Source: Halobacillus halophilus
Lineage (GTDB): Bacteria > Bacillota > Bacilli > Bacillales > Halobacillaceae
NCBI RefSeq assembly: GCF_020171985.1
Contig: NZ_JAIVAL010000007.1
Span: 1 to 64,000 of the forward strand
Direction of reading: 5' to 3'
DNA length: 64,000 nucleotides
Shown: positions 52,176 through 60,494 of the stretch, piece by piece
Position numbering within the stretch: the first letter of the stretch is position 1
Layout: each line of letters opens with the position of its first letter
Translations under genes and position numbers: made by a program
Notes under the pieces: generated by a model
Told to the model about the DNA's origin: nothing
What the model saw: the letters and a program-made list of their open reading frames with translations, nothing else
Database searches by the model: none

Positions 52176-53570
52176 TTACGATTGTTCTGGTTTTGAATTT
52201 GTAATGAAGAAGGATAGGATGGCGCCGATGAATGCCATAATGGTTGCTGCCCAGAAGGCTGTATTTACACCTTCGATTTGTCCACTCGTAGAACTTGAAA
52301 CCGCGGCGTTCGTCATAATCGTAACGAGAATCGCGGTTCCGATCGAGCCTGAAATCTGCCTCATTGTGCTTCCCATAGCTGTTCCATGCGGAATCATTTT
52401 TAAACTTAACTGGTTCAATCCTGCCGTTTGTACAGGCATCATAACCATCGATACGCCGAACATGCGAATTCCATAAACCACCGCTAAGAACGTAAACGAA
52501 GTGGCCGTCGATAACTGAGTAAAGAATATTGTAGTGATGGTAACGATTGAAAGACCGATCACAGACAGCCAGCGGGCACCGACTTTGTCAAAAATCCGGC
52601 CGGTAATTGGCGACATAATACCCATGACCACCGCTCCCGGCAACAGCACGAGACCAGATTCAAGTGCGCTGAATCCTAACATGTTCTGCATATATAACGG
52701 AAGAATCGTTTCGGCCCCAATCATAGCAGCGAATACAAGCATCGCTATAATCGTGGAAAGGGTGAAGATTTTTGATTTGAAAACTCTAAACTCTAGGATC
52801 GGCTGTTTCAAGCGGAACTGCCTTACAATGAACAGAGTCAGCATCACTATCCCGATGAGAATAGATCCTATAACTTCTAAGCTTCCCCATCCACCTGCTC
52901 CGGCTACACTGAATCCGTACAGCAAGCCTCCGAAACCGAAGGAAGAAAGGATAATAGACGAAACGTCCACTTTTGGAAAAGTACGATTGGTCACATTCTT
53001 AAGTAAGAAATACGCAATAATCATATCGATCAAGGCAATGGGCAATACGACGAAAAATAACGATCGCCATGGAAAGTGCCCGATTAAATAGCCTGATAAG
53101 GTTGGTCCGATGGCTGGAGCGAAGGAGATGACCAGCCCGACCAGTCCCATGATGGAACCTCTTTTCTCAACTGGAAAGATAACCAGAAAGACGGTCTGCA
53201 TCAGGGGCATCATAATGCCGGCTCCTCCTGCCTGAATAACTCGTCCTGCCATGAGGATCGGGAAATTCGGAGCGAGGCCAGCCGTGAGGGTACCTATAAC
53301 AAATATCCCCATCGCGCCCAGAAAGAGACGCCGGGTGGTAAATGTTTCGATTAAAAAAGCTGTAATTGGAATCATAATTCCGTTCACGAGCATAAATACA
53401 GTTGTCAGCCATTGTACCGTATTCGCCGTTAAATCGAGATCGGCCATAATGTGCGGCAAGGCTGTCGCTAAAAGCGTCTGGTTTAAAATAGCTACGAAAG
53501 CACCGACTATAAGTATCGCAACAATCGATGTCCGATTGATCGGTTTTCCGTCCTGATCATGTGAGGTCAT
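52176..53570 (-). CDS. MFS drug:H+ antiporter, DHA2 family
   Basis: 464 residues, about fourteen membrane helices. Motif-like segments are LPHIMADLDLTANTVQW, the early loop IETFTTRRLFLGAMGIF and the antiporter motif LVISFAPAIGPTLSGYL. It is EmrB/LmrB-like and should expel lipophilic drugs. The start follows AGGAAAGGAGCGAGCTT. It lies 16 bases after a TetR regulator gene. Confidence 0.9.
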   Translation of the reverse strand: MTSHDQDGKPINRTSIVAILIVGAFVAILNQTLLATALPHIMADLDLTANTVQWLTTVFMLVNGIMIPITAFLIETFTTRRLFLGAMGIFVIGTLTAGLAPNFPILMAGRVIQAGGAGIMMPLMQTVFLVIFPVEKRGSIMGLVGLVISFAPAIGPTLSGYLIGHFPWRSLFFVVLPIALIDMIIAYFLLKNVTNRTFPKVDVSSIILSSFGFGGLLYGFSVAGAGGWGSLEVIGSILIGIVMLTLFIVRQFRLKQPILEFRVFKSKIFTLSTIIAMLVFAAMIGAETILPLYMQNMLGFSALESGLVLLPGAVVMGIMSPITGRIFDKVGARWLSVIGLSIVTITTIFFTQLSTATSFTFLAVVYGIRMFGVSMVMMPVQTAGLNQLSLKMIPHGTAMGSTMRQISGSIGTAILVTIMTNAAVSSSTSGQIEGVNTAFWAATIMAFIGAILSFFITNSKPEQS

Positions 53571-53586
53571 AAGCTCGCTCCTTTCC

Positions 53587-54462
53587 TCATGGATTCTTGA
53601 TCAATAGTCTTTCTAACGCATCAGCTTTTGTAGCAATGCTTTGTTCTTTCTTTAATACGGGCAGAAGAGCTGTTACTACTGCTTGCCTTACAGGACTTCT
53701 TCCGCATTCCTCTTCCACGGCCTCAAGAACTTGAAAAGTATCATGGTGCTTGCTAAGTCCTATAGCCTGCAGTCTCATTTTCATTTCATGGAGCAGACGT
53801 TCCATTCTTTCTTCCCTTGAGAGTGGCGTTACATCGTCCTCTATGTTGACCTCCGCAACCCAGTCTTCCGGAAGGACATGAGTCAATTCCCCTTTATTTT
53901 CTATGACCATTTGCAGGACTTGTCTGATGTAAGAGGCAATGGATGGCAGAAACAGTTCATCATTCTTTTCTGAAAGGATAAACAAGTATTCCTTCATCAT
54001 GCCCTGGAATAATAGAACAAGGTCGTTCATTCTGGTTTCATCACTTATCCTAAACGCATCCCTCAGACTCTGTTTGTGCCATAAGAACATTCGCCGATAT
54101 CCACGATCCATCAGCTGCCGGACCTGTTTGTCTTCTTTTTCAGGCATTGATCTGAAAAGAAGCTGAATAAAATAATGATTTTCCTTAAACTCTTCCAGCA
54201 GGACAACCACTTTCTGTTCCAGAGCTTCCAGCGGCCCAAGAGACTCATCGTCTTTGACCTCTTCCGTACGCTGAGACATTCGCTGATGGTTATATTCAAT
54301 CACTTCGATAAGAAGCGTCTGTTTGGATGAGAAATATTTATAAAGCGTGGCTTTCGACATCCCGCAGACCTCTGCTACATCTTGAACGGAAGTAGCTTCA
54401 TAGCCATTCTTGGAGAACAACTGAGCGGCTGATTCCAGTATTTTCACCCGTTTTTCATCCAT
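53587..54462 (-). CDS. TetR-family regulator of the MFS pump
   Basis: 291 residues, longer than the usual 190-220. The helix-turn-helix is at the N terminus (FSKNGYEATSVQDVAEVCGM, then SKATLYKYFSSKQTLL). The extra C-terminal 80-90 residues, from VTPLSREERMERLLHEMKM on, are helical and charged. It is first in an operon with the pump, which suggests local repression relieved by a drug. Confidence 0.88.
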   Translation of the reverse strand: MDEKRVKILESAAQLFSKNGYEATSVQDVAEVCGMSKATLYKYFSSKQTLLIEVIEYNHQRMSQRTEEVKDDESLGPLEALEQKVVVLLEEFKENHYFIQLLFRSMPEKEDKQVRQLMDRGYRRMFLWHKQSLRDAFRISDETRMNDLVLLFQGMMKEYLFILSEKNDELFLPSIASYIRQVLQMVIENKGELTHVLPEDWVAEVNIEDDVTPLSREERMERLLHEMKMRLQAIGLSKHHDTFQVLEAVEEECGRSPVRQAVVTALLPVLKKEQSIATKADALERLLIKNP

Positions 54463-54501
54463 AGAAGCACCCCCTTAAATAAAACTGAATAGTATTATTA
54501 A

Positions 54502-54513
54502 AACTGTCCAGTT
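54502..54513. promoter_or_regulatory. Candidate operator of the TetR/MFS operon
   Basis: AACTGTCCAGTT is a 12-bp palindrome 40 bases ahead of the regulator start; a further AAACTGAAT half-site lies nearer. I could not place a clear -35/-10 pair. Confidence 0.35.
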
Positions 54514-54570
54514 CACATTGTTCATAGTAAGGATGGGATGCCCGTGTGTCAACTAACCTGCTCTACATAA

Positions 54571-54600
54571 AAAAACCAGGACAAGGTTCGCCCTGGGTTT
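54571..54600 (-). terminator. Terminator after the SIMPL gene
   Basis: On the minus strand AAACCCAGG...CCTGGTTTTTTTATG forms a stem and T-tract 31 bases after the stop, upstream of the TetR promoter. Confidence 0.78.
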
Positions 54601-54630
54601 ACATAATTAAGTTATTGTTAATAAAAAGCA

Positions 54631-55296
54631 TTATGAATAATATTGAAACTTTACCTCTACCTGCGCCGATGTCTTTAATTCTCCCGGTTCAATGGGAGCA
54701 GCTCCACTGCTTACCATTTCGGCTTGAGCAAATGAACGCGGAACGGCCCTTCCTCCATTTTTTTCTATGATCCGAACCGGGGTTTGGTCCAGCTTAAGAT
54801 TCATCGAGTTAGCGATCGTCTGAGCACTTGCCAAAGCGTTCCCAAGGGCTATTTGCAAAGCTTTCTGATAAGCAGCCTGTGGCCGCTTAAGCGTGAACTG
54901 GATCCTGTTAATCCGATTCGCTCCCTGCGATACAGCCGTATCGATCACATAACCGGTTTGATCTACATCATCGATCGTCACAGCCAGAATATGACTCACT
55001 TCATATCCTCTGAATACTTGCTTCCCGTCAATATACTCATACTGAGGGGTTACGGAATACTCAGCCGTTTGAATATTCTCCTGTGGAATACCTGCCTGGA
55101 TAAGCGCATTGGTAATCTTCTGGATCGTCGAACTGTTTAACCCTTGAGCCTTCCTAATATCCGTATCCTGATTAACAAACCCTATTTGTGCACTGGCTGC
55201 GTCCGGCCGCGTGAGTACCTGCCCCGTTCCGTGGACCGTAATGGTGCGCCCTTCCTGATGATCCCGCATCAGTCCCTGATAAGAAAGACTGTTCAT
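54631..55296 (-). CDS. SIMPL-domain (DUF541) protein
   Basis: 221 residues. RTITVHGTGQVLTRPDAASA is the classic SIMPL opening, followed by YEVSHILAVTIDDVDQTG and RINRIQFTLKRPQAAYQKAL. No signal peptide is evident, unlike many family members, so it may be cytoplasmic or coat-associated. The function of the family is poorly known (envelope or oxidative stress in some). The start follows GGGAAAGGTGGACTCC. Confidence 0.85.
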   Translation of the reverse strand: MNSLSYQGLMRDHQEGRTITVHGTGQVLTRPDAASAQIGFVNQDTDIRKAQGLNSSTIQKITNALIQAGIPQENIQTAEYSVTPQYEYIDGKQVFRGYEVSHILAVTIDDVDQTGYVIDTAVSQGANRINRIQFTLKRPQAAYQKALQIALGNALASAQTIANSMNLKLDQTPVRIIEKNGGRAVPRSFAQAEMVSSGAAPIEPGELKTSAQVEVKFQYYS

Positions 55297-55453
55297 GTAT
55301 GGAGTCCACCTTTCCCTAACATGGTCTACTATTATTTCATGTGGGCACCCCTAAAATTATTCCCTGCACAAAAAGAATCGTGAGAGGAGCACGGCCAGAC
55401 CATAGGGGTGCTGCATAGACTAAAAGTATCTCATAAGCGAGAGGAGTGATTGT

Positions 55454-55543
55454 ATGAGTAATCGACCTGACAACAATCAGCCAAAAAGAAAACCCTCACG
55501 TCCTTCCTGTTGCGGAAAGAAAAGAAGAGGCACGTCCAAATAA
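55454..55543 (+). CDS. Very small basic Cys-Cys peptide, 29 residues
   Basis: Starts ATG after AGGAGTGATTGT and codes MSNRPDNNQPKRKPSRPS, CCGKKRRGTSK. It is strongly basic with one Cys-Cys pair. The ribosome site is good but so short a frame could occur by chance. It resembles no family I can name. It lies between the SIMPL gene and the 3D-domain gene. Confidence 0.45.
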   Translation: MSNRPDNNQPKRKPSRPSCCGKKRRGTSK

Positions 55544-55646
55544 TCATATTGAGAGTCGCAACGGTGAGATGCGGCTCTTCCATTTGACTGATAAAATCTC
55601 TATTTTTCTGTTACATAAATGTAATACAAATGTCTCACTAATTGTC

Positions 55647-55676
55647 TTGTATATACATCCTTCCAACTGCTATACT
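55647..55676 (+). promoter_or_regulatory. Probable promoter of the 3D-domain gene
   Basis: TTGTAT (55647-55652), an 18-bp spacer and TATACT (55671-55676) lie 35 bases ahead of the ATG, with a GGAAGGGGAG ribosome site between. Confidence 0.5.
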
Positions 55677-55711
55677 CCAAACAGTAAAACTTTTGGAAGG
55701 GGAGTATTGTC

Positions 55712-56251
55712 ATGAAAAAATCCTGGATTCTACTTTTTTCTATTGCTTTTTACACCTTAGGAATCTTAAGTTTCAGTCCTCATTCCCCATCAACGATTGC
55801 TGCCGAAGAACTGGACAAGCCAGCCGAGACAGCGCAGGAAGTTAATAAGAAATCATCTGCACTAAATAATAAATCTACTACTCATAAACGATTTGAAAAA
55901 GAAGAAAAGAAATCCTCCAACTCAAAAGCTGAAGAAAAGAAAACCAAGTCCGAAGTAAAACGTACCGTGACCGTAGAGGCTACCGCTTATACAGCCTTTT
56001 GTGACGGATGCAGCGGCAAAACGTCTACAGGAATTGATCTTCGTGAGAATCCGGACAAAAAAGTGATTGCCGTCGATCCAGACGTGATTCCCCTGGGATC
56101 TAAGGTAAGAGTGCCGGGTTACGGCGTAGCCATTGCCGGCGATATTGGGGCTGACATCGAAGGACGCCGTATCGATGTTTTCCTTCCTGAAAAAGACGAA
56201 GCGTTCGATTTTGGACGCCGCGACGTTCAGGTAGAAATTCTTCAATCATAG
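55712..56251 (+). CDS. Secreted 3D-domain protein (YocH/YuiC-like)
   Basis: 179 residues. A signal peptide (ILLFSIAFYTLGILSF...) and a Lys/Glu/Ser-rich linker lead to a C-terminal 3D domain. VTVEATAYTAFCDGCSG begins it, followed by IAVDPDVIPLGSKVRVPGYG and GDIGADIEGRRIDVFLP with the conserved Asp residues. 3D domains are shared with MltA lytic transglycosylases and Bacillus wall-remodelling proteins. There is no LysM anchor, so it is likely freely secreted or wall-associated. Confidence 0.88.
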   Translation: MKKSWILLFSIAFYTLGILSFSPHSPSTIAAEELDKPAETAQEVNKKSSALNNKSTTHKRFEKEEKKSSNSKAEEKKTKSEVKRTVTVEATAYTAFCDGCSGKTSTGIDLRENPDKKVIAVDPDVIPLGSKVRVPGYGVAIAGDIGADIEGRRIDVFLPEKDEAFDFGRRDVQVEILQS

Positions 56252-56275
56252 AAAGCTTACCATAGTATTTAACAA

Positions 56276-56308
56276 CCCCCTGGTTAGAAAACCAGGGGGC
56301 ATTTTTTT
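56276..56308 (+). terminator. Terminator after the 3D-domain gene
   Basis: CCCCCTGGTT and AACCAGGGGG with a 4-base loop, followed by CATTTTTTT. Confidence 0.88.
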
Positions 56309-56391
56309 CTGTAAACTATTGAATCGTATAATTCTTGTAAATCACAGTCTATGTATGGTCGCTTATTCTCCCCATATAATTTTTTTTAAAA

Positions 56392-56426
56392 AAAGCCCAA
56401 CTCCATTTGTTATGAAGCTGGGCTTT
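56392..56426 (-). terminator. Terminator after the 78-residue hypothetical gene
   Basis: AAAGCCCAGCT and a complementary GTTGGGCTTTT arm, followed by TTTAAAAAA on the minus strand, just past the stop. Confidence 0.75.
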
Positions 56427-56428
56427 CC

Positions 56429-56665
56429 TTATTCTCTGGAAAAATCAGTTCGGTCGGCACCTTCTTCTAAATAGAAGCCTTCGACAGCGTTCGTATGCAG
56501 CACGACTCCGTCCTCAAGGAACCACCAGGAACCGCGGTCCAATTGTTTCACAATGAATTCAGAAGCTTCCCTCTGATCCATCGCCTCACTTAAATCCAAA
56601 TCATGAGTAATGACTCGTTTACTATCGAGTAAAAAGACTACCTGCCATTCTTTCTTACTTGCCAT
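56429..56665 (-). CDS. Hypothetical acidic protein, 78 residues
   Basis: Starts after AAAGGAGTGGTACG. The sequence runs MASKKEWQVVFLLDSKRVIT, has a middle GSWWFLEDGVVLHTNAVEGF and ends acidic (EEGADRTDFSRE). It has no membrane helix or known motif. Good ribosome site and terminator support a real monocistronic gene. I do not recognise a family. Confidence 0.7.
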   Translation of the reverse strand: MASKKEWQVVFLLDSKRVITHDLDLSEAMDQREASEFIVKQLDRGSWWFLEDGVVLHTNAVEGFYLEEGADRTDFSRE

Positions 56666-56740
56666 CGTACCACTCCTTTATGTAAGATATTTACTCTTTA
56701 CCCTCCCCACTTCTGCTTTAATCGTGAAATATGCAAAAGA

Positions 56741-56765
56741 AGCCGTGCCTCTAAAGGACACGGCT
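56741..56765. terminator. Orphan hairpin in the gap before the YeeE/YedE gene
   Basis: AGCCGTG and CACGGCT pair, with an inner CCT/AGG stem, followed by TTATATG. The 433-base gap 56666-57098 holds this hairpin and, near its end, the AGGAGG ribosome site of the transporter; I see no gene. Confidence 0.45.
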
Positions 56766-57098
56766 TTATATGTAATTACGTTGGGGGAGGTGCGCCAGAT
56801 GTTCGCCAGGAAGTTCTTCGACTTGATTTAATGGACCCAAGGAAAAACCAACGACTGAAAGTTAGGCAAGCGACAGGTATAAGACATCCCTCCAAATTTT
56901 ATTATTAATCAGCTGTCCTGTCTTCACTCATAGTGTACCACTTGTCCAAAACTGAAAGTGTTAAGTCTTCGTTAAGACTGTATTTCTTTTTACTTATCTC
57001 ATTTTATGCACAACGATTTACATTTAGAAGGACAATCCCTTACAATAATGAAAGTTCTAAAACAAAGTAAACAAATAGGAATTAGGAGGTTTTAACGT

Positions 57099-58343
57099 AT
57101 GGCTCAAGCCGTTTCTCAAACCAGCTACGAAAACCGGCAGTCTTCCACGGCTGTAGGAGAACTGGAACCAGTTCAAAAACCGTTCGTATGGCTGGGTGTT
57201 CTTATATCTGCACTACTATTTATCACCATTGTACAAGTCACAACCTGGACTCAGGGCGTTCTTTTCGTTATAGGGTTAGCCTTTGGTCTCGCCTTGTTAT
57301 ACGCACGTTTTGGTTTTACTTCCGCTTTTAGACGGTTAATTTCTGTAGGAAATGTGCAGGGTCTTCAGGCTCACATGCTTATGCTAGCCGTTGCTACTAC
57401 ATTGTTTGCCATCATTTTGGCAACTGGCTTCAGCTTTACAGGCGCTGCACCGCAAGGGTATGTCTTTCCAGCTGGATTAAGTGTCGTTGCTGGTTCCTTC
57501 ATGTTTGGAATCGGCATGCAGATGGGCTCCGGCTGCGCATCTGGTACGCTCTATACAGTTGGCGGAGGTAAATCTTCCATGTTCATTACGCTGCTTGGAT
57601 TTATCGGCGGATCGGTACTCGGGGCCTATCATATAGGCTTCTGGAGAGATCTTCCGTCCCTGCCGGCTATTTCTCTTGCAGAAAGTACAGGATTAGGCTA
57701 CTTTGGCGGCTGGGTCCTGCAAATTCTAATTTTCCTAGGTATCTACGGAGCGACCGTTAAATTTGCACGCAGAAAAAATCCGCCGCAAATGAAACCGTTG
57801 ACGACAACCAGTGGATGGAAAAAGCTCTGGAGAGGCGCTTGGCCACTCCTTGTCGCTGCTGTTATTCTCGGCATATTGAATGCCATCACCCTTACGGTAC
57901 GCGGCAATCCATGGGGCATTACCTCAGCCTTTGCTCTCTGGGGATCTAAATTCCTGCAGATCTTTGGTGTAGAGGTCGCAAGCTGGACGTACTGGCAAGG
58001 TTCTGATGCATTAAACAAAACGGTACTGGCCGATTCCACCAGTGTGATGAACTTCGGAATCATTCTTGGTGCTTTCATCGCCGCTTCCTTCCAGGGGAAC
58101 TTTAAACCTGGAAAAATCAAACCAGGAATTGCAGTCGCTTCCATAATTGGCGGCGGTCTGATGGGATACGGCGCACGACTGGCCTTTGGCTGTAACATCG
58201 GTGCTTATTTCGGCGGCATCGCTTCCTTCAGTCTTCACGGCTGGGTTTGGATGATTATGGCGCTTGCCGGCACCTATCTTGCCCTGTTTATACGTCCGTT
58301 GTTTGGATTGAAGAATCCTAGTCCGAAAGATTCTATGTGCTGA
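57099..58343 (+). CDS. YeeE/YedE (TsuA-like) sulfur-compound transporter
   Basis: 414 residues with about ten membrane helices in two inverted-like repeats. The repeats carry the family motifs MQMGSGCASGTLYTVGGG (Cys146) and RLAFGCNIGAYFGGIAS (Cys365). In thiosulfate transporters of this family such cysteines relay the substrate through the membrane. No TusA or rhodanese gene is adjacent. Likely imports thiosulfate or a related sulfur anion. It starts after TTAGGAGGTTTTAACGT and ends with a strong terminator. Confidence 0.87.
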   Translation: MAQAVSQTSYENRQSSTAVGELEPVQKPFVWLGVLISALLFITIVQVTTWTQGVLFVIGLAFGLALLYARFGFTSAFRRLISVGNVQGLQAHMLMLAVATTLFAIILATGFSFTGAAPQGYVFPAGLSVVAGSFMFGIGMQMGSGCASGTLYTVGGGKSSMFITLLGFIGGSVLGAYHIGFWRDLPSLPAISLAESTGLGYFGGWVLQILIFLGIYGATVKFARRKNPPQMKPLTTTSGWKKLWRGAWPLLVAAVILGILNAITLTVRGNPWGITSAFALWGSKFLQIFGVEVASWTYWQGSDALNKTVLADSTSVMNFGIILGAFIAASFQGNFKPGKIKPGIAVASIIGGGLMGYGARLAFGCNIGAYFGGIASFSLHGWVWMIMALAGTYLALFIRPLFGLKNPSPKDSMC

Positions 58344-58354
58344 TTCTTTAAGAA

Positions 58355-58395
58355 AAAGGCGCAGAGCTTTTAAATAAGCTCTGCGCCTTTTTTTC
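58355..58395 (+). terminator. Terminator after the YeeE/YedE gene
   Basis: AAAGGCGCAGAGCTT and AAGCTCTGCGCCTTT, perfect 15-bp arms, followed by TTTTT. Confidence 0.92.
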
Positions 58396-58420
58396 TAGCT
58401 ATGGTTAAGTTGCAGTGTTG

Positions 58421-58634
58421 ATCTTACAGAAAAGCTCCCGTTTGTTGAAGACTTGATTTCGAGATATTTGTGGAGCGGAAAGTCCTTCGGGGGATGATTT
58501 CGCTTTCCGGCCCTGCACGACGCAGGGCCGTAGGAAAGCGAGTTGTTTCCGCAGCGTCCTCATCGATTTTAGCCAACGGAGCAATTTATCTCGCAACTGA
58601 GCCTTCAAGTAATCGGTCCTATAGCTTAATAAAT
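58421..58634. repeat. MITE-like intergenic element, copy D (about 210 bp, inverted)
   Basis: Left end TTGAAGACTTGATTTCGAGA and right end ATCTCGCAACTGAGCCTTCA are inverted repeats. The interior shares GAAAGCGAGTTGTTTCCG with the left half of copy C in opposite orientation, but lacks the ACTCCTGTGGGAT core. It is therefore a short variant. No gene inside. Confidence 0.72.
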
Positions 58635-58694
58635 CTATTCTAAAAAAATCATCAATAGCGTTTAACAGAATTTATGGGTTAATAGAGAGGAAAT

Positions 58695-58991
58695 TTACAA
58701 TATAACCACGCCGACTAGAATCAGTAGCGTACTAATCAGTTTTCTTCGCGTAATTTTTTCATTAAAAAACAGAATACCAAGCAGAGTGGTCGCTGCAATG
58801 GATACACCTGACCATACCGCGTAGGCGATCCCTACCTCAATGTATTGAACGGAAAGGGTTAGAAAGTAGATACATAAACCAAACAATGCAAATGATAGAA
58901 TACTAGGAAGAAGACGTTTGAAGCCAAGAGACAGTTTCACCGTAACCTGGCCAAGAGCTGCCAGTATCAGCGCTGCGATTAAATATCCCAT
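58695..58991 (-). CDS. SMR-family transporter subunit lacking the first-helix glutamate
   Basis: 98 residues, four membrane helices, with the SMR signatures GIAYAVWSGVSIAATTLLG and LISTLLILVGVVIL. The first helix, YLIAALILAALGQVTVKLS, has no acidic residue where SMR pumps carry the essential Glu (position 14 of EmrE). It starts directly after the stop of its partner (TAAATG) and probably works only as a heterodimer with it. Confidence 0.88.
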   Translation of the reverse strand: MGYLIAALILAALGQVTVKLSLGFKRLLPSILSFALFGLCIYFLTLSVQYIEVGIAYAVWSGVSIAATTLLGILFFNEKITRRKLISTLLILVGVVIL

Positions 58992-59336
58992 TTAAGAATG
59001 CACTCCTTTCATTGAACGACCTCTTGTATTGAGTCCATAAATGCCGGCGAGTATCAGCGCTACACCCGCCAATTTTTGAAAGCTTGTAGTTTCACCAAAC
59101 AAGATAATACCGATGATGGTGACAAGCGCCGTACCTCCACCTGACCACAAAGCATTAATCATTCCCAGTTCATGATTCTTTGTAATCATGATATATAAAG
59201 TTAACGCCAATAGATAACTGAGGATGACAACCAAACTGGCCGTTGTGTTTTCAAACCCGCTTGTATACTTCATAAAAGTAGCTCCAATTACCTCTAAGAT
59301 AATGGATAGTCCTAAGAGAATATATACGTTTTTCAT
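58992..59336 (-). CDS. SMR-family transporter subunit with intact glutamate
   Basis: 114 residues, four helices. The first helix has ILEVIGATFMKYTSGF with the proton/drug-binding Glu15. GMINALWSGGGTALVTIIG is the loop-helix signature. A short basic tail follows. It forms a pair with the downstream SMR gene and is divergent from a LysR regulator. The substrate may be a cationic drug, polyamine or guanidinium compound. Confidence 0.88.
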   Translation of the reverse strand: MKNVYILLGLSIILEVIGATFMKYTSGFENTTASLVVILSYLLALTLYIMITKNHELGMINALWSGGGTALVTIIGIILFGETTSFQKLAGVALILAGIYGLNTRGRSMKGVHS

Positions 59337-59421
59337 GAGTGGACCTCCTTGTTCATCTGCTCTTATTTACATAATAACGTCTGAATCCTCTGTAGAGGTA
59401 ATACAAAAAATTCATAAATTC

Positions 59422-59436
59422 ATAACTTTAAGTTAT
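59422..59436. promoter_or_regulatory. Candidate LysR binding palindrome
   Basis: ATAACTTTAAGTTAT is a perfect 15-bp dyad of T-N11-A type between the divergent SMR and LysR genes. A partial match, GATAAGTTATC, lies near 59500. This position is usual for LysR control of a divergent target. Confidence 0.55.
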
Positions 59437-59532
59437 ACTAAGTGGTATATAAAAAAATATAAATATGTATAAACCCCTTATATTAGATTTACCATTACGA
59501 TAAGTTATCAATGAAGAAAGGAGCGTTTATAG

Positions 59533-60363
59533 TTGCTATTACACAAAATCAAGTATTTTTTAGAAATTGCTGAATGGAGAAGTTTTACGAAAGCAGCTGA
59601 AATATTTTATATATCGCAGCCGGCTCTCAGCAAACAAATGAAGCTGTTAGAACAGGAACTTGGCTTCCCTTTATTTGACCGGTCGGTTCGAGGTGTAGAC
59701 TTAACAGACAAAGGTCAGGCACTTTATAAAGATTTAAAGCCTCTTTTTGCCCAAATCGAACGTACCATTCACCATTATCAAGACCATGACGAAATCCGCT
59801 TCGGTTCCACTCCTATGATTAGCAGCTATTTTATTCACCGTCATTACGACAAACTCATCCAAACGAATTTTAAAGTTACGACGATAAAAGATGACAGCCG
59901 GGATTTACTGCCCTTATTAGAAGCGGACGAAATTGACGCAGCGATCATTCAAGATGAGCCCTCTTACTCTAACCTTCACTCAAGGTTTCTGTTTAGGGAC
60001 AACTTTCTGGCAGCCGTTCCTCTTACCTCAAAACTTGCTTCCCTGGAAGAAGTAACGATGGAACAATGCATGGAAGAAACACAAATCATCCCTCCAGAAG
60101 GCTCCCTCTCCAATCAACTGAGAGCTGTTATGGAGAAGAATGGGTTCAAAGGAGAAACGATAGAAACTCACTACCATGCGATGGCAGGACTCGTTTCCCT
60201 CGGGCTTGGAATTGCTTATCTCCCTGAAATCATGGTGGAGCAGATTGAGTATAAAGGTGTTGTTTTTCTTCCTATTAAAGGGCAGCCGTTAGCCCGTAAT
60301 ATGTACTTATATGCGGTTACCTTACCGATTCTTGAATTTTTAGAGGGGAAATTAACAAATTAA
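59533..60363 (+). CDS. LysR-family transcriptional regulator
   Basis: 276 residues from a TTG start (AAAGGAG ten bases upstream). The N-terminal winged helix is EWRSFTKAAEIFYISQPALS, then KQMKLLEQELGFPLFDRS, followed by a LysR substrate-binding domain. The domain is slightly short at the C terminus. Divergence from the SMR pair makes that pair its likely target. Confidence 0.9.
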   Translation: MLLHKIKYFLEIAEWRSFTKAAEIFYISQPALSKQMKLLEQELGFPLFDRSVRGVDLTDKGQALYKDLKPLFAQIERTIHHYQDHDEIRFGSTPMISSYFIHRHYDKLIQTNFKVTTIKDDSRDLLPLLEADEIDAAIIQDEPSYSNLHSRFLFRDNFLAAVPLTSKLASLEEVTMEQCMEETQIIPPEGSLSNQLRAVMEKNGFKGETIETHYHAMAGLVSLGLGIAYLPEIMVEQIEYKGVVFLPIKGQPLARNMYLYAVTLPILEFLEGKLTN

Positions 60364-60413
60364 GCGGTACGTAATGGGGATTATAGATATGCTAGTGCAA
60401 ATGCACTCGCTCA

Positions 60414-60442
60414 ATTGGGCCGTACTCTCTCTCAATCAAGCC
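60414..60442. repeat. 21-bp periodic ATTGGGCCGT repeat, copy 3
   Basis: ATTGGGCCGTACTC (60414) and the diverged ATCAAGCCATC (60435) lie 21 bp apart, matching the arrays at 25.0 and 51.1 kb. Confidence 0.5.
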
Positions 60443-60454
60443 ATCAGAATAACA

Positions 60455-60487
60455 TAAAAAAAGACCTTGCTTCTATCGCAAAGTCTT
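60455..60487 (-). terminator. Terminator after the MetOD1-like gene
   Basis: On the minus strand AAGACTTTGC and GCAAGGTCTT pair with one mismatch, followed by TTTTTTTATG. Confidence 0.82.
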
Positions 60488-60494
60488 CTTACCA

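Noticed and set aside
56799..56831. Ten-codon frame after a GGGGGAGG sequence
   Set aside because: Too short to support, with no conservation evidence.
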